Source: Sophora flavescens
Lineage: Eukaryota; Streptophyta; Magnoliopsida; Fabales; Fabaceae
Length of the DNA stretch: 64,000 bases
Direction of reading: 5' to 3'
Assembly (NCBI GenBank): GCA_030762895.1
Contig: CM061063.1
Location: 58,979,196-59,043,195, forward strand
Numbering within the stretch: the first letter of the stretch is position 1; each line of letters opens with the position of its first letter. Both the position numbers and the translations under genes were made by a program. Shown piece after piece: positions 1-11,505 of this stretch. The notes beneath the pieces were generated by a model. It saw only the letters and a list, made by a program, of their open reading frames with translations. It did not search any database and was not told where the DNA came from.

Positions 1-1185
1 TTATGCTTCCATGAAGATGCCCTCCAAGCCTGCCTCCCAATGCTGTTAGCAGAGTTGTTTTACCACTTCCAGATGGACCAAGCATGGCTAGAATTTCACC
101 AGGTTGAACTACGCCTGTAACTCCATTCAGTATTACTTTCTCTTCTGCCTTTCTGTTCTTCTCAAGTAATCCCACCTTTTTGGTCTTAATTTTGTAAACA
201 ACATCATGGAACTATACGTAGTGATTAACAGAACTTTTTCAGCATTGGTCCATATTAGAATGTTAACCAATAAAAGCTAGAGGAATAAGCAGAAAACATG
301 GAGGGACTTGGAAGAGAAATGTTATTTACAGATCAAAATAATTACATTATCCTTAGATCCTAATTGTTTAGGAAATAAAAGGAGGGGGTGTATATTGGAA
401 AGTATTTTCCTAATTTAATTACCTAATTTTTTTTGTAAAAAATGATATTAAGAAAAATAGAAAATTATGTATAAATATCATTAAGTTTAAGAAATAAGAA
501 CCGGTTCTTACATGGTAATATTATTGGAGCACCAATGACATGATATCTAGTTGTAAGCGTCATTGCTTATATATATGATCAACCAGTTCTCCTAAGAATA
601 CTTTAATTTTTTAGAGTTGCACTACTAGAGTGGAGAATTTTTTATAATAATAAAAAATAAAAAATGATGGTGTGACATGGTGAAGTCATAGGAAGAGATG
701 TTAAACAACTCCAAGGACTTGTACAATTAGAGATGACCGAGAATGAGAGAAAAATCACCTTACTTTCTACATCATTATTTTGGTTATTGTTTCCCAAGAA
801 AAAAGTCAAAAAGAGAAAAAATTGAAGAAAACATAATATAAAATTCTTAGAAAGCAATAACAGGCATTAAGAATGCGCATCTGAGAACTATGAATCAACT
901 ATTAACATTCCATCAACAATAAATAAACATTAAAAAAAAATATACCTACTTGAAAAATATACCTAGCTAAAATTTAATTATGAGAAAACTGAGGATCATT
1001 TTAAATTAAATCCATGCATGGAGGACGAGAATTAATAATCACAGTTATGAGGAAGCTATTCTTTTTAGCCAGAACACCTTAAGAGTAACCGGACGATTTC
1101 CCTTGTGGAAGATGCCATGTGCTTCCTCCTGCACCGTTGCTTTGTAAGTAGTTTGAGACTCTAAGTCTGCCATCTCTTGCTCCAT
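1..1185 (-). CDS. ABCG subfamily half-size ABC transporter, 5' end (two exons, runs off the window)
   Basis: Exon 1 is 1078-1185 (36 codons, ATG at 1185-1183) and ends ...NRPVTLK before a GT donor at 1077-1076. Exon 2 starts at 211 after a TATAG acceptor, begins FHDVVYKIK, and runs to the window edge. Both junctions are phase 0, and an in-frame TAG just upstream of exon 2 shows the intron is real. Exon 2 has the Walker A motif GPSGSGKTTLL preceded by GVVQPGEILAML and followed by TALGGRLGG, typical of plant ABCG half transporters of the ABCG9/14/21 group. These are plasma-membrane ATP-driven exporters, with substrates that differ between members (sterols, cytokinin, others). Signature motif, Walker B and membrane domain lie outside the window. 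The first exon is short, as is usual in this clade, and would be missed by an ORF length cut-off. No lesion is seen in the visible part. Confidence 0.9.
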
Positions 1186-3298
1186 ATGTATTCACTTGCA
1201 ACAAGAGCGTCCCTCTATATAAGAATGAAGCATTGCAAAAATGACACAGAATCCTCAATGAGCTAAACGTCACTGTCTCCTTAATTGTGCTTGTTGCTTG
1301 CAACTATAAGTTCTTAAGTACTATTGTTTTCTGAAAATTGCAAGTGCGTGTTCAATGTGTAGAATACTAATATTAGATTAGATTTAGTGCACTAGAGTTG
1401 TCTTGCAGTTATAGCGTATTATTGGTTTGAAATATATATTGTAACATATATCTTAATTTTAATTTTCCCACTTTTCTGATTCCTCATGATTTAGTTATGT
1501 ATAATATTTAAACTTGTACATTATGTCAACATATCATGTTGTTGATCCAATTCCATTCCGATGGATATTATCATGTGATGGTTGAATAGGATTCTGGTTT
1601 AAGTAAATGACTTTAACAAAATATTGCATGGAACCATGGAGTTTGAATCAAAACAAACCCATCCCAACGACACCATGACTTGGAGGGTCACTTTTCTTAT
1701 GAAACCGGACCAATAGAAAATGGGAAGAAAAATTAAAAAGCCTAAGCTATTGGCGTGTGTAAGATTGGGCTTGTAAGCTGAATAGACACCATATGAAATA
1801 ATGCTTGGTATTTGCGGCAATTTTCTGTATGATTGTGCTGTTAAAGGCAAAGTGAATCAACTTAGCACGAACCTAGTTAGATAGCCGCATTTGCTAAAGT
1901 TGATATTCATAATTAATATTTGTCCTGATCATTTTTTGGGTAAGCTAAAACTGAGCTGAATGAATTGCTAATCAGTTTGTCTCATTATCGGAGTTTTAAT
2001 TTGTTTCAAATTTACAGCTATTTTATTTCTCATTGTAGACACCATTTTAAGAGAAACGTGTAATTAAACCAAGTGGACCAGAGAAGTTAATGATTTTTTT
2101 GATAGACCTACCTGATAATAATTATGATTTTATTTTAAGATTCAAAACCATATATAGAAACTAGGAAATGTGCCAATAGAATGTTTCCAAGTGCAAGCAT
2201 ACGTGCGGATACACTACTGGACTGATTACCGAAAACCAAATCATCACTTTCTCTTGCTCAAAACATGCTCATATGAGTACTGTACAAGTGAGCATTTATG
2301 GGTTTAACTTGTTTCTGTAAATGCATCCAAACATTTATGGATTTATTGCCCCTAGAAAGTTTGAATCGTGCTAGAACTCAATATTCTACCTAAACTAAAA
2401 AGAAAACTTGGCATTTCGGAAATAAAGAATGGAATCTTTTAACAGGAATAGAGTGGATTTTATGGTATCGTGATGGGTGCTAGCTAGATTTATTCTTAGT
2501 GCTCTCCAACCGTTCATTCCTTCAGATTCCTGTCCTAAATTGGCAATGGGGGTCACGAGAAGATAAAAATTAAGTACATCGCATTGTGGGAGTGTTAGTG
2601 GTTAATTTGTTAAAAGAAGAGTGAGTTTGATCTAAGTAGAAGACCACGAGCAAATCCGTAACTACCATTTTTGAGAATTTTTGGCCACGTCAATAGGGAG
2701 TCCTTGGTTTGATAGATTAGTCCATAAATACTTGTTGAACCTAAACTTGTAGATAGTTCATCAGCAGGTGACGTTTCACTATGAGGTGTACTTTTTTTTT
2801 TTTTTGGTCATCCTTAAAAAACAATTAATCAAGAGAATACTTTTTCATCAAATTTACACACTTTGGCCTAGAATTTATTTACACATGATTCGGATCTTCT
2901 CTTCTTTACTACCTGTGGTTAGGCCCAGTCATACATCTGTAGGAGGGTGGGTTTAACTTGGTGACATGCAGATCCAAACATAAGTCTTTCATAGTTACAT
3001 TACAATAAAGCATTGGACCCTCTTCATTAGTATGTGGGCTGGGCCTACACGTTCATGATCCAATATGCGGACAAATGAGTCAACCTAGCTCCTCTCATAT
3101 TAAAGACTGTTAGTTGGGGAATCATTCAATATCATAATAAGAAGGAAGATAAGATGGTCCTCACTCCTCGGTTTAGAAACACAAAGCAAAAAAGTCAACG
3201 TTTACTTACCTAACCCATCAAAAGAGCCAACAACTACTGTTCAGACAGAGATAATTTGATGGGCTTAGAATTCTCAAAAGGAGGGGAAGATCAAAGAA
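1186..3298. other. Intergenic, upstream of the ABCG gene
   Basis: AT-rich sequence with no reading frame, repeat or motif that I can support. It contains the promoter of the minus-strand ABCG gene, presumably in the part nearest 1186. Confidence 0.5.
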
Positions 3299-3445
3299 AT
3301 GGGTTTTGGGACAGAGGTAGTAATGGCGGTGGTGGGATTGTGGGGATTGTTTCTGCGACCAATGGTGTTCAGATATGCAGCAGAGGTGGTAGAAGTGATT
3401 GGATACGCCATCTTTCAGACTATAAGAGGAAGAAGGCCTTCTTGA
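3299..3445 (+). CDS. Possible small hydrophobic peptide ORF (48 aa), unrecognised
   Basis: An ATG at 3299 opens a 48-codon frame ending TGA at 3443-3445. It begins MGFGTEVVMAVVGLWGLFL, a hydrophobic stretch of membrane-segment length, continues with mixed charged and hydrophobic residues (RYAAEVVEVIGYAIF) and ends in a basic tail TIRGRRPS. A purine-rich leader precedes it. GTG-rich codon use and the amphipathic layout make it look more coding than the surrounding AT-rich DNA. A longer frame over the same bases (3256-3501, glycine-rich) looks like a shadow. I do not recognise the family. It could be chance. Confidence 0.3.
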   Translation: MGFGTEVVMAVVGLWGLFLRPMVFRYAAEVVEVIGYAIFQTIRGRRPS

Positions 3446-3782
3446 GTGAGACAGATGACAAAGTTGCCATAATAATTTGTATGTTTTTCCTTGTCATTTG
3501 ACACCTATTTTTTTATTCACTGCTACTTATTCTTCTTTTAGACTTTTAGTCCCACGAGTAGCTAGCTACTAGTTATGACTTGTGATATCTACCATCCTGG
3601 TTTGTGGCTGAGGTATAAACTCCAACCTCTGCTAGTTTGCTTTGTGATGATGATATATATATTCAATACCCAAATTGTTTAGGGTTACCATTGTTTGTTT
3701 TATATATTGCATTTTCCTTTCAAATACTCACCACCTTTTGTCCTTTTGGACTTGGATTAATTTCTAAGAACCTCTTATCTAG

Positions 3783-3884
3783 TGTTTGGAATCAAGGTTT
3801 AGAAGTGCTTCTTGGACGTGGAAGCTACTCACAATAGCTTCCAGTCAAAAGCACTTCAACCCAAATCAATCAAGTTTCCAAACA
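3783..3884. repeat. Foldback (palindromic) repeat, MITE-like
   Basis: The segment opens TGTTTGGAATCAAGG...AGAAGTGCTTC and closes ...GAAGCACTT-like...CAAGTTTCCAAACA, so the two halves pair as an imperfect hairpin of about 30-40 bp arms. No clean target-site duplication was found. It may be the core of a longer MITE, since TTTCCAAACAT recurs near 3993. Confidence 0.4.
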
Positions 3885-5741
3885 TGTTATTAGTGTTTAT
3901 TTGTTTTTAGTTGCAAATTTAAGTTTCGCCAACCCAATCAATTCTTTCTTTCACATTGGATCCACTTTTTACTATTAAACTGCCACCGCAAACTTTCCAA
4001 ACATAAAACCAAGCATAACCTCGGTGGAAACCAACAAAATCATTTTCTCACCACAAAAGCTACTGACATTAGCTTCTAGGAAAAACACTTTCAGGAAAAA
4101 CCATCATGCATCTAAACATGGATGGAGATTATCTGATGGTATACTATTTCTTGTCTCACTCAATTTTCACATAACACACTCTAGTTGGGTAAGACAAAAT
4201 GATCCACCATTTTGAGATAGGGAATCTGTATCTCCAAACACAAGGCTAATCTTTTCTGATGACAAAAATCTGTTTGCACCCAAAACAGAAAAGGAAAAAA
4301 ACCTGTGATGTTATAAAGAAAAAATAATAATAATATCAATAAATCCTCATTTTATTTCTTTCCTGTGTCAAACTACTATTTATTTTTTCTTCTGGTTGGA
4401 CTTTGAATAATTAAAAGTCGAAAAAAAATGTTAATTTGATTTGAATTAAATTGATTTAGAAATCAACTCTTGTCTTTGAAACTCATTTCAAAATGAAATT
4501 CGAATTGAATTTCAAATCAAATTTCATGTTTATAACACATTAATTAAATTTAAATAAAAAATAATTGTATTACTAACTTACATTGTTATTTTTAGTTTTT
4601 TTTTACTTAAAAAAAATAAGTTAAACAAATAACTTAACTAATATATAAGGACAAAAATATAATTCAAAAATTGAAAATGAAATCAAGTTAAATCTAAAAA
4701 ATTCTAAGTTGAGCCAATTGTTATTATTCTATCAGTCATTTAGAAATTAAATTAAATTTTAAAATATTTGATTGTGAACATAGTCTCAGTTTCTTTTGGG
4801 GGCCACCATCCCCTACATGAATCGGGTATTCTTTTTGTTTGCTGGGGTCTGAAAATACATTGGGCTTTAACTCTCAATAAAGTCTAATGGCCCAAAAGAT
4901 ACCACCACGCCCAGATGTAAATGCTACGTTGCTACTCCACCTTCCAAAGAGTTGCTTATTTGATATTTCAATAATTCAGATGGTAGCTAGCACGGTAGAA
5001 CATGGAAAAGGTAAAGTGAAATTTGGCTTCTCGGACATAAGAAGAAGAATATGACAATTGAGTGAATTGACATGTGAATGAGGAGCAACAAGCTATACCA
5101 TTTTAATTTATGAACACCTGTCTCTTTACATGTCATACATTGTACAAAGAATCTACGTACGCTTTTTGTTAAATATTCAAGCTACTGACAAACTAATTAT
5201 AGTTATTAGGTATTTATATCCTTATAAGTAAGGAACAATGACCTCGAACCTATTACTGATAAGGATCAATTCTAGATCAGTAGAATTTGATTGTTTTATT
5301 TTCAATTTCCTATTTTCATTTCATATTTTTATAAATAATTATAAAAATGTTGTATTATTTTATTTTGTTTCATGTTTTGACAGGTACATACATCTGTTTA
5401 GACCAAAGATTAAAAAAAATGTGTGTAAGCGAATAATAGTTTATATGAGTATAAATGAATCCCTCCTCATGTATATACTTTGCAATGTATGAATTGAAAT
5501 CAGCATCACTATTTTAAACAATTTGTATCATGGTCAGTAATTATGTTCACATCAAAATCTTATTTGAAGTTAAATTAAACTATACTTGCTTTATATTAAC
5601 ACCTCTTAATTAGTTACAATATTGTAAACACAAACTAGCTAGCCGGTATACAAATGAAACTTTAGAAGCAACTGGGTATGACTATAACAACTAGGAGAGG
5701 GTGATTAATTAGTGAGACGAAGAGGCACAGAAATTAATAGT
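3885..5741. other. Intergenic, AT-rich
   Basis: No gene-like frame is supported. 4440-4720 is strongly AT-rich with repeated AAATTTCAAAT-type words. Presumed downstream flank of the EPF1-like gene. Confidence 0.5.
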
Positions 5742-6736
5742 TCATGGTACTGGGTAGGATTTATTGTTACACATGCATCTATAAGATATAGGGCATGACT
5801 CGGCTTCATCAGTATGGGAGCCACAAGTTAAGCTAACCATCACTAATCGACAAGGGGAACAAGAACCACAAGCATGCAAACAATTCGGTAGTCTTGACCC
5901 TGCAATTTGAAGTGCTCTAATTCTACCTCTTTTACTTCCTACCTTTTCACTCTTCCCATTTCCCGCTGGCTTCTCCATCATATTTTCTCTTTCACTCCAA
6001 AATGCACTTGTGCTTGCATGTTTATGCTGATCATTACCTGTGCCAAATGCCAAACATCAAAACGTATCACTGTGAATAAGCAGTGTATGAGTCTCGCAGA
6101 GTGTAGCTTTCTTTCAGACATATCATGCAAATTAATTTATGAAAACCAGCAACAAAAGTAAAAAAGTACACATTATTCACCGAACACCGAAGTGGTACAG
6201 TGGTGCATCACTCACATGACAGAGTGTAAACCAATTATTTTGCAACTGACAAAATAGTTGAAAAGTCAAATGATCATATGATAAAATGATTATCTCATAA
6301 TATGTCATGTGGGTGATGTACCGCTGCACCACTTTTATGGGTGGTGCATTTTAGATAACACCTGTTAGCATGTGACTTTTATTATTTGAAAAAAACTTTT
6401 AACTTAATTTTCCCTAGTTCTCTCTATTATAAAAAGTATGATACCGTGAAAGGAAAGAAAATAATAATGATAAATGACACTTCGTTTTAGTTCAATGCTA
6501 ACTAGCTAACAATGAAAGAAATCTAAAAAAAAATAAAGGAATTATAATTATCCAAAAAAAGGGAAGGGAAAGAAAGAATGAAAGAAAAGAAACAGACTTG
6601 CGGTTGGCGAATCTATTTGAGCAGCAAAGATATTAGTCCAAAGATGGAAAACCACGAGAAATGTTGTAATGCAGATAGGAACCCTCATTGGAATTATTAT
6701 TTCAAGCATGATGCAAATGGTGATCTTTTCAGACAC
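5742..6736 (-). CDS. EPF1: EPIDERMAL PATTERNING FACTOR 1 orthologue (secreted cysteine-rich peptide)
   Basis: Two exons: 6598-6736 (donor GT 6597-6596) and 5742-6037 (acceptor CAG), joined in phase 1. Exon 1 encodes a signal peptide (MRVPICITTFLVVFHLW core). Exon 2 encodes a hydrophilic propeptide and then a mature domain opening AGSRLPNCLHACGSCSPCRL and ending CMCNNKSYPVP, the EPF/EPFL fold with its conserved cysteines and the EPF1-type C-terminus. In Arabidopsis EPF1 is secreted from stomatal precursors, is sensed by ERECTA-family kinases with TMM, and enforces stomatal spacing. The longest frame gives 144 aa. A TATA-like box at 6748-6756 would put transcription start near 6720, which favours the in-frame ATGs at 6709 or 6691 (135 or 129 aa); Arabidopsis EPF1 is about 104 aa. 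A MITE sits in the intron. No lesions seen. Confidence 0.92.
6190..6334. mobile_element. MITE with about 32-bp terminal inverted repeats, inside the EPF1 intron
   Basis: The left end AAGTGGTACAGTGGTGCATC...CACATGACA pairs with the right end TGTCATGTGGGTGATGTACC...CACCACTT with only a few mismatches over about 32 bp. Weaker complementarity extends outward to about 6175 and 6360, so the true ends may be slightly further out. It is non-coding and lies between the two EPF1 exons (intron 6038-6597). Confidence 0.75.
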
Positions 6737-6747
6737 TGAAATATGCC

Positions 6748-6756
6748 TATATATAG
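6748..6756 (-). promoter_or_regulatory. TATA-like box upstream of the EPF1-like gene
   Basis: CTATATATAG on the minus strand lies just upstream of the first possible ATG at 6736. With the usual 25-35 bp spacing the transcript would start near 6720, so the internal ATGs at 6709 or 6691 are more likely the true start. Confidence 0.45.
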
Positions 6757-7451
6757 AGAAAAAATGAGGTCAAAGAAGCCAAAAAGGGCAAGCAAAAACC
6801 AAGAGAGGGGAGAGTGAAGGTATTGAAATATATCACACACATTATAGGGTGGGGTGATGCACAGAGGTAAAAGGTCACATGAAAAAGGGTGACCTACATT
6901 GCTTCAAGCTGCTCACAAGGATTTCATATTTGCACTGAATCCCTTCCTACATGCAATATTGCATTGCATAGGATAATGGAATGTGTTGCTTTCAATGGAC
7001 ATGACACCCAGAACTTCAAGAATCAAACAAGAGTCAATAACCCTTCTTCTCTCTCTCTCTCTTTTTTATTTATATTTTTTTTATGTGGTCTTAATTTGGA
7101 GAAATTATAATTTACATAGAGATTCACGTGTTGTTTGTTCATGGGCTATGGGGATTGGGGGGGGGGGGGGGGGGGGTTATGAATTATTGGGCCTTGATGA
7201 TCCCCTGTAAGTTTCCCATCTTGGACTTAATGTGATTGCATTTAAATCGAGAGAGATAGAATCTGTGCTTAATTCAATGAGCATAGAGAAAAAAAAGAAA
7301 AAAGAAAAGAAGGATTCTGTGCTTCAGTTTATACTTTATATACTGGGCTTCATAGACATTGGCACTGTGTGGGTGACTCTCTTCACGTGTCTTCTACGTT
7401 TTTTTTTTGTTTTTTTGAGCAAGAATGATCACAAAGTTCCTATTTGAGGAG
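6757..7451. other. Intergenic flank with poly(G) tract
   Basis: No gene supported. Holds a CT dinucleotide run near 7050-7062 and a 20-base G homopolymer at 7157-7176. Presumed EPF1 promoter region on the proximal side. Confidence 0.5.
7157..7176 (+). repeat. Poly(G) homopolymer, 20 bases
   Basis: Uninterrupted run of G, unusual in AT-rich plant DNA. It could form a G-quadruplex, and its length is likely unreliable in assembly. Confidence 0.9.
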
Positions 7452-7781
7452 TATTGGGAAAAACCCAAGTCCCACATTGACTAGAGATAGTATCTAATGA
7501 GAGCTTATAAGTAGTGGGCAATCCTTATCCTATGAGCTAGCTTTTGGGATTGAGTTAGGTCCAAAATCTAATATGGTAATGTTTATCCCAGATCCATTGT
7601 TGGACCACCCACCATGTTATCCACGCACCAAGCCCAATAGTGCTGGGCGTGAGGGGGTGTATTGGGAAAAACCCAAGTCCCACATTGACTAGAGATAGTA
7701 TCTAATGAGAGCTTATAAGTAGTGGGCAATCCTTATCCTATGAGCTAGCTTTTGGGATTGAGTTAGGTCCAAAATCTAATA
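7452..7781. mobile_element. TRIM (miniature LTR retrotransposon) with intact ends
   Basis: Two direct repeats of 122 bp (7452-7573 and 7660-7781) appear identical base for base and flank 86 bp of internal sequence ending in GTGAGGGGGTG, a purine-rich tract where a polypurine tract belongs. A 5-bp target duplication AGGAG flanks the unit at 7447-7451 and 7782-7786. The repeats begin TATTGGG and end CTAATA rather than TG...CA. No coding capacity. The size and the LTR-like repeats with AAGTCCCACATTG fit a TRIM. LTR identity suggests recent insertion. Confidence 0.85.
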
Positions 7782-7969
7782 AGGAGCTATTACAGTGAAC
7801 TTAGTGAAGTTCATTAGTGGGAGTAAATGATGTAAGGTAAAGTGATGACATGGTTTTCAACAAGCCGTAAAATTAAAATAGCTAGGCATTAAGTTAGCCC
7901 AAATAGCAGAGACAATGACCAAAATTTCTTAATATAATGTCAGGTTTTATACTTTAGGAAAATGATAAC

Positions 7970-8273
7970 TGTAAGCATACGATGCATAAAAGAATGACTT
8001 ATAGAATATGAAAACTGAGAAAAGAAGAAAGAATAATACACTGAATATCCTCTTTGATTCCTTTGATCTCAAGCAATTACACAGCTCAATCAATATACAA
8101 AGTATAGCAGTGCAATCTACCCTAGCTCACTGTATCCAAGGCAATATATACACATTAGTCACCTAATCAACTTGGGTTGTTCAACCAGCTTTTACAATGA
8201 CCACCCCGCAACTAAGCGATTTAAGCTGTCTTAATGACCTAGAGTAACTAATCGGTGTGCCATATGCTCCACA
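7970..8273 (-). repeat. Copia 3' LTR
   Basis: 304 bp, TG...CA on the plus strand, matched by 12203-12502 with scattered substitutions. The internal flank TGGAGAT-rich sequence just right of it (minus strand) is in the polypurine-tract position. Confidence 0.9.
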
Positions 8274-8342
8274 ATCTCCACCTTGGCACACCAGTGACAA
8301 GCATAACTAGCCTTTATCCACCGATCTCCCTCCAATTTAGGA

Positions 8343-8925
8343 TCAATCGAGGCAACCTGTAGCTTGGTCAAGGCACAATCTGAACTTTACCAAAGGAACT
8401 GGTTTGGTAATCATATCGCCAGGATTTTCTGATGTATGAACTTTCACTACCTTGACAGCACCACTTTCAATGACATCTCTGATAAAGTGCAGCCTGATAT
8501 CTATGTGCTTTGTCCTTTCATGATACATGGGATTCTTGCAGAGACGAAGTGCACTTTGGTTATCACAAAATACCTCAATTCTGTCCTGTTGTATCCCAAG
8601 CTTATTGATCAGTCCTTTTATCCACAACGCTTCCTTAATAGCTTCTGTGACAGCTATGTATTCAGCCTCAGTGGTTGAAAGTACAACTATGTGCTGCAAA
8701 GTTGCCTTCCAACTCACTGTATTGCCAAACAATGTGAACACATACCCTATCAATGACCTTCTTTTATCCAAGTCTCCAGCAAAATCTGAATCAACATAGC
8801 CTTTAGTTGGTTGATCTTCTGTGACTAACTTCCTGTACCTCAGTCCCAAGCTTTGTGTGCCTGCTAAGTATCTCATCGCCCATTTGGCTGCTTTCCAATG
8901 TTCTTCACCAGTCCCATGAATCTGC
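8343..8925 (-). pseudogene. Copia RNase H domain
   Basis: From 8876 the frame reads MRYLAGTQSLGLRY, then GYVDSDFAGD, STTEAEYIA and CDNQSAL, ending with HTSENPGDMITKPV. These are the catalytic-residue blocks of copia RNase H, which degrades the RNA strand during reverse transcription. The reverse-transcriptase frame upstream is out of register by one base around 8910, so the domain is detached from the rest of pol. Confidence 0.85.
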
Positions 8926-9882
8926 TTATTAGGCTCACTACATAAGCCAGATCAGGCCTGGAACAAATCATAGCATACATCATGCTACCAATGGCATTGG
9001 CAAATGGAATTCTGGACATTTTTTCCTTCTCTATATCAGACTGAGGAGATTGGGATGAAGAAAGTTTAAAATGTGTTGCAATTGGAATTGTAACTGGTTT
9101 TGCATCCTTCATGAAGAATCTAGACAAAACCTTCTTTAGGTAACAATTCTGAGAGATGGTGAGCTCTGACTTTTCTCTCTTCATGTTGATATCCATCCCT
9201 AAAATCCTTTTGGCTGCTCCTAGGACCTTCATTTCGAAGTCAGACCTCAGATACACACAACTATCATATTTACTCCTTTGATAACCATTGTTAAGCACGA
9301 AACAGTCAAACCTCCTGTACCATTGTCTAGGGGACTGTTTAAGTCCATACAGGGACTTCTTGAGGAGACAAACCCAATCCTCTTTGCCAGGAACTTCATA
9401 CCCCATAGGCTGCTTCATAAGAATCCTCTCCTCAATTCACCATGCAAAAAAGCTGTCTTCACATCCATTTGTTCCAATTCCATCTCATAGTGAGTAACCA
9501 TTGACAATAGAATTCTAATGGATGAAAACTTCACAACTTGTGAGAAAATTTCATTGAAATCAACACCTTCCATTTGATTAAATCCCTTAGCCACAAGTCT
9601 TGCTTTGTATCTAGCAGGCTCAACATTAGGTATCCCCTCCTTTCTTTTGTAAATCCACTTGCAACCTACTAATTTAACATCTGTAGGTTTAGGAATCAGT
9701 TCTCATGTACAGTTTTTCTCCAATGATTCCAACTCCTCATTCATTGCACAGATCCATTCCCTTGCATATGCCGACTTCACAGCTTCTTGGAAAGATCTTG
9801 GTTCATCTTCCATTAACTCTTCTGCTACATTCAATGCATATGCAATAAGATCTGCATATCCATACCTCTGTGGAGGTCTGAT
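8911..9882 (-). pseudogene. Copia reverse transcriptase, with active-site region deleted
   Basis: Blocks typical of copia RT are seen: EWICAMNEE near 9740, QMDVKTAFLHGEL near 9440, SLYGLKQSPRQWYRRFD near 9320 and CSRPDLAYVVSLISRFM near 8925. The stretch between DSCVYLRS and DFEMKVLGA at about 9220 is collapsed, and the usual loop with the YVDD catalytic motif is absent, consistent with an in-frame deletion of roughly 35 residues. In addition there is a TGA where a tryptophan is usual (near 9703) and a one-base loss near 9430. The protein cannot be made in one piece and has no polymerase centre. Confidence 0.85.
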
Positions 9883-10736
9883 TTATCTTCTTTCTCTGTC
9901 TCCAGTCAACCAGTAATCAAAGCCACTATCTTGTTCACCTATGGCTGGTTCAGTACCTCCACTTCTTTCTGGATTAGGATCACCATTGCTGCCATTTGTA
10001 TGATTCCTTTTAGAAGACTCCACCTCAAGCTCAAGTCTATTACTGTCTCCACCTTGAGCTTGTGCCCGGTCACCCTTGTTTTGCAAACTCTGCTCATTGA
10101 AAGTTACTTCTCTGCTGATGATGCATTTTCTGGATTCTGGACACCATAATCTGTATCCCTTCACTCCTTCTGGATATCCCATGAACAATCCCTTATTTGC
10201 CCTTGGAACAAGTTTCCCTTCATTCACATGATAGTAGGCCACACATCCAAACACCTTCAAGTTGCTGTAGTCTGCTGGTTTACCAGTCCAGACATCTTGT
10301 GGTGTTTTGAACTTAATTGTTGTGGAGGGAGTTTTGTTTATCAAGTAGCAGGCTGTGTGAACTGCCTCACCCCAGAACTGAGAAGACAACTTGGCATTGG
10401 ACAGTAAAATCCTCACCCTTTCCATGAGAGTCTTGTTCATTCTCTTAGCTAAGCCATTTTGTTGTGGTGTTACCCTCACTGTCTTGTGTCTCCTAATCCC
10501 ATGGTCCTTGCAAAAATTAGTAAATGCCTCAGAAAGATACTCAAGATCATTGTCAGTTCTCGGGTTCTTGATCTTCCTGTTACACTGATTTTCAACCATA
10601 GCTTTCCATTGTTTGAAAACTTTAAAGGCTTCATCTTTAGTTTTCAACAAGTAAATCCATACTTTCCCGCTATAGTCATCAATAAGAGTAATAAAGTATC
10701 TATTACCTCCATGTGATGGCACTGTGGCTGTCCCCC
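9883..10736 (-). pseudogene. Copia integrase catalytic core and C-terminal part
   Basis: Reads GGNRYFITLIDDYSGKVWIY, then RTDNDLEYLS and PQQNGLAKRMNKTLMER, the copia integrase core. In the family the third catalytic acid lies in the QQNGxAERMN block; here it is lysine (AKRMN), so the D,D-35-E triad is broken as well. The domain ends at a TAA at 9885-9883 inside the linker to reverse transcriptase. Confidence 0.85.
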
Positions 10737-11505
10737 CAAAGATCTGAGCATATGTACTCAAGGACTTCCTTTGTTGTATGCAAGCCTCTCCCAAACTTCA
10801 CCCTTTGTTTCTTGTCAAGGACACAGTGTTCACAGAAGTCTAGACCACCAAGCTTGTCACCACACAACAGACCCCTTTTATCAAGTTCTCTAAGTCCTTT
10901 TTCACCTACATGCCCCAGTCTTTGATGCCAAAGCATTGCTTTATCTGAACAAGCAGCATTGGCAGTAGCATCCTGACCAAGAATTGTGGATCCTTGCAGA
11001 ACATAGATCCCATTGCTCCTCTTTCCTTTCATGATCACCATTGACCCCAACATAACCTTCAATTCACCATTGGCTGCTTTGTATGAACAACCAGATTTTT
11101 CCAACATTCCAAGAGAAATCAAATTTCTCTTTAATTCTGGTACATACCTCACTTCACTGAGAATTCTTTCACTGCCATCATGAGTCCTCAGTTTTATGCT
11201 TCCAATTCCAGTCACCAAGCAGGTTGTGTTGTTTCCCATGATCACTTTACCACCATCAATACCCTGATAGGAGTGAAACCATTCCCTATTAGGGCACATG
11301 TGGAAAGAGCATCCAGAATCTAGCACCCATTCTGTATCTGTCTTACTGTCTACTGCCATCAACACCTCAACAGACTCATAGCCATCTGAGGCTATAGAAA
11401 CATCACCAGAATCTGATTCTTGTTCTCTGCCTTTATCTTTCTTCTTGCCTTTTCTCCTCTCTGGACAATTCTTTTTGAAGTGGCCTTCCTTCTTACACAC
11501 AAAAG
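10732..11505 (-). pseudogene. Copia protease and integrase zinc-binding region
   Basis: Starts in the second half of the gag zinc knuckle (VCKKEGHFKKNC), then EWVLDSGCSFHM with the aspartic-protease DSG, then the pre-integrase HHCC region (MLWHQRLGHVG...CEHCVLDKKQ) up to ICSDLWG, which includes the first integrase aspartate. The frame is lost in a run of six G (10732-10737 on plus as C), where one base too many shifts the register into the integrase core. Confidence 0.85.

Noticed and set aside
1215..1222. TATATAAG-like box near the ABCG start
   Set aside because: Only about 30 bp from the ATG, leaving almost no leader; likely chance in AT-rich DNA.
3256..3501. Glycine-rich 81-aa plus frame
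   Set aside because: Overlaps the better 48-aa frame; low complexity and no family.
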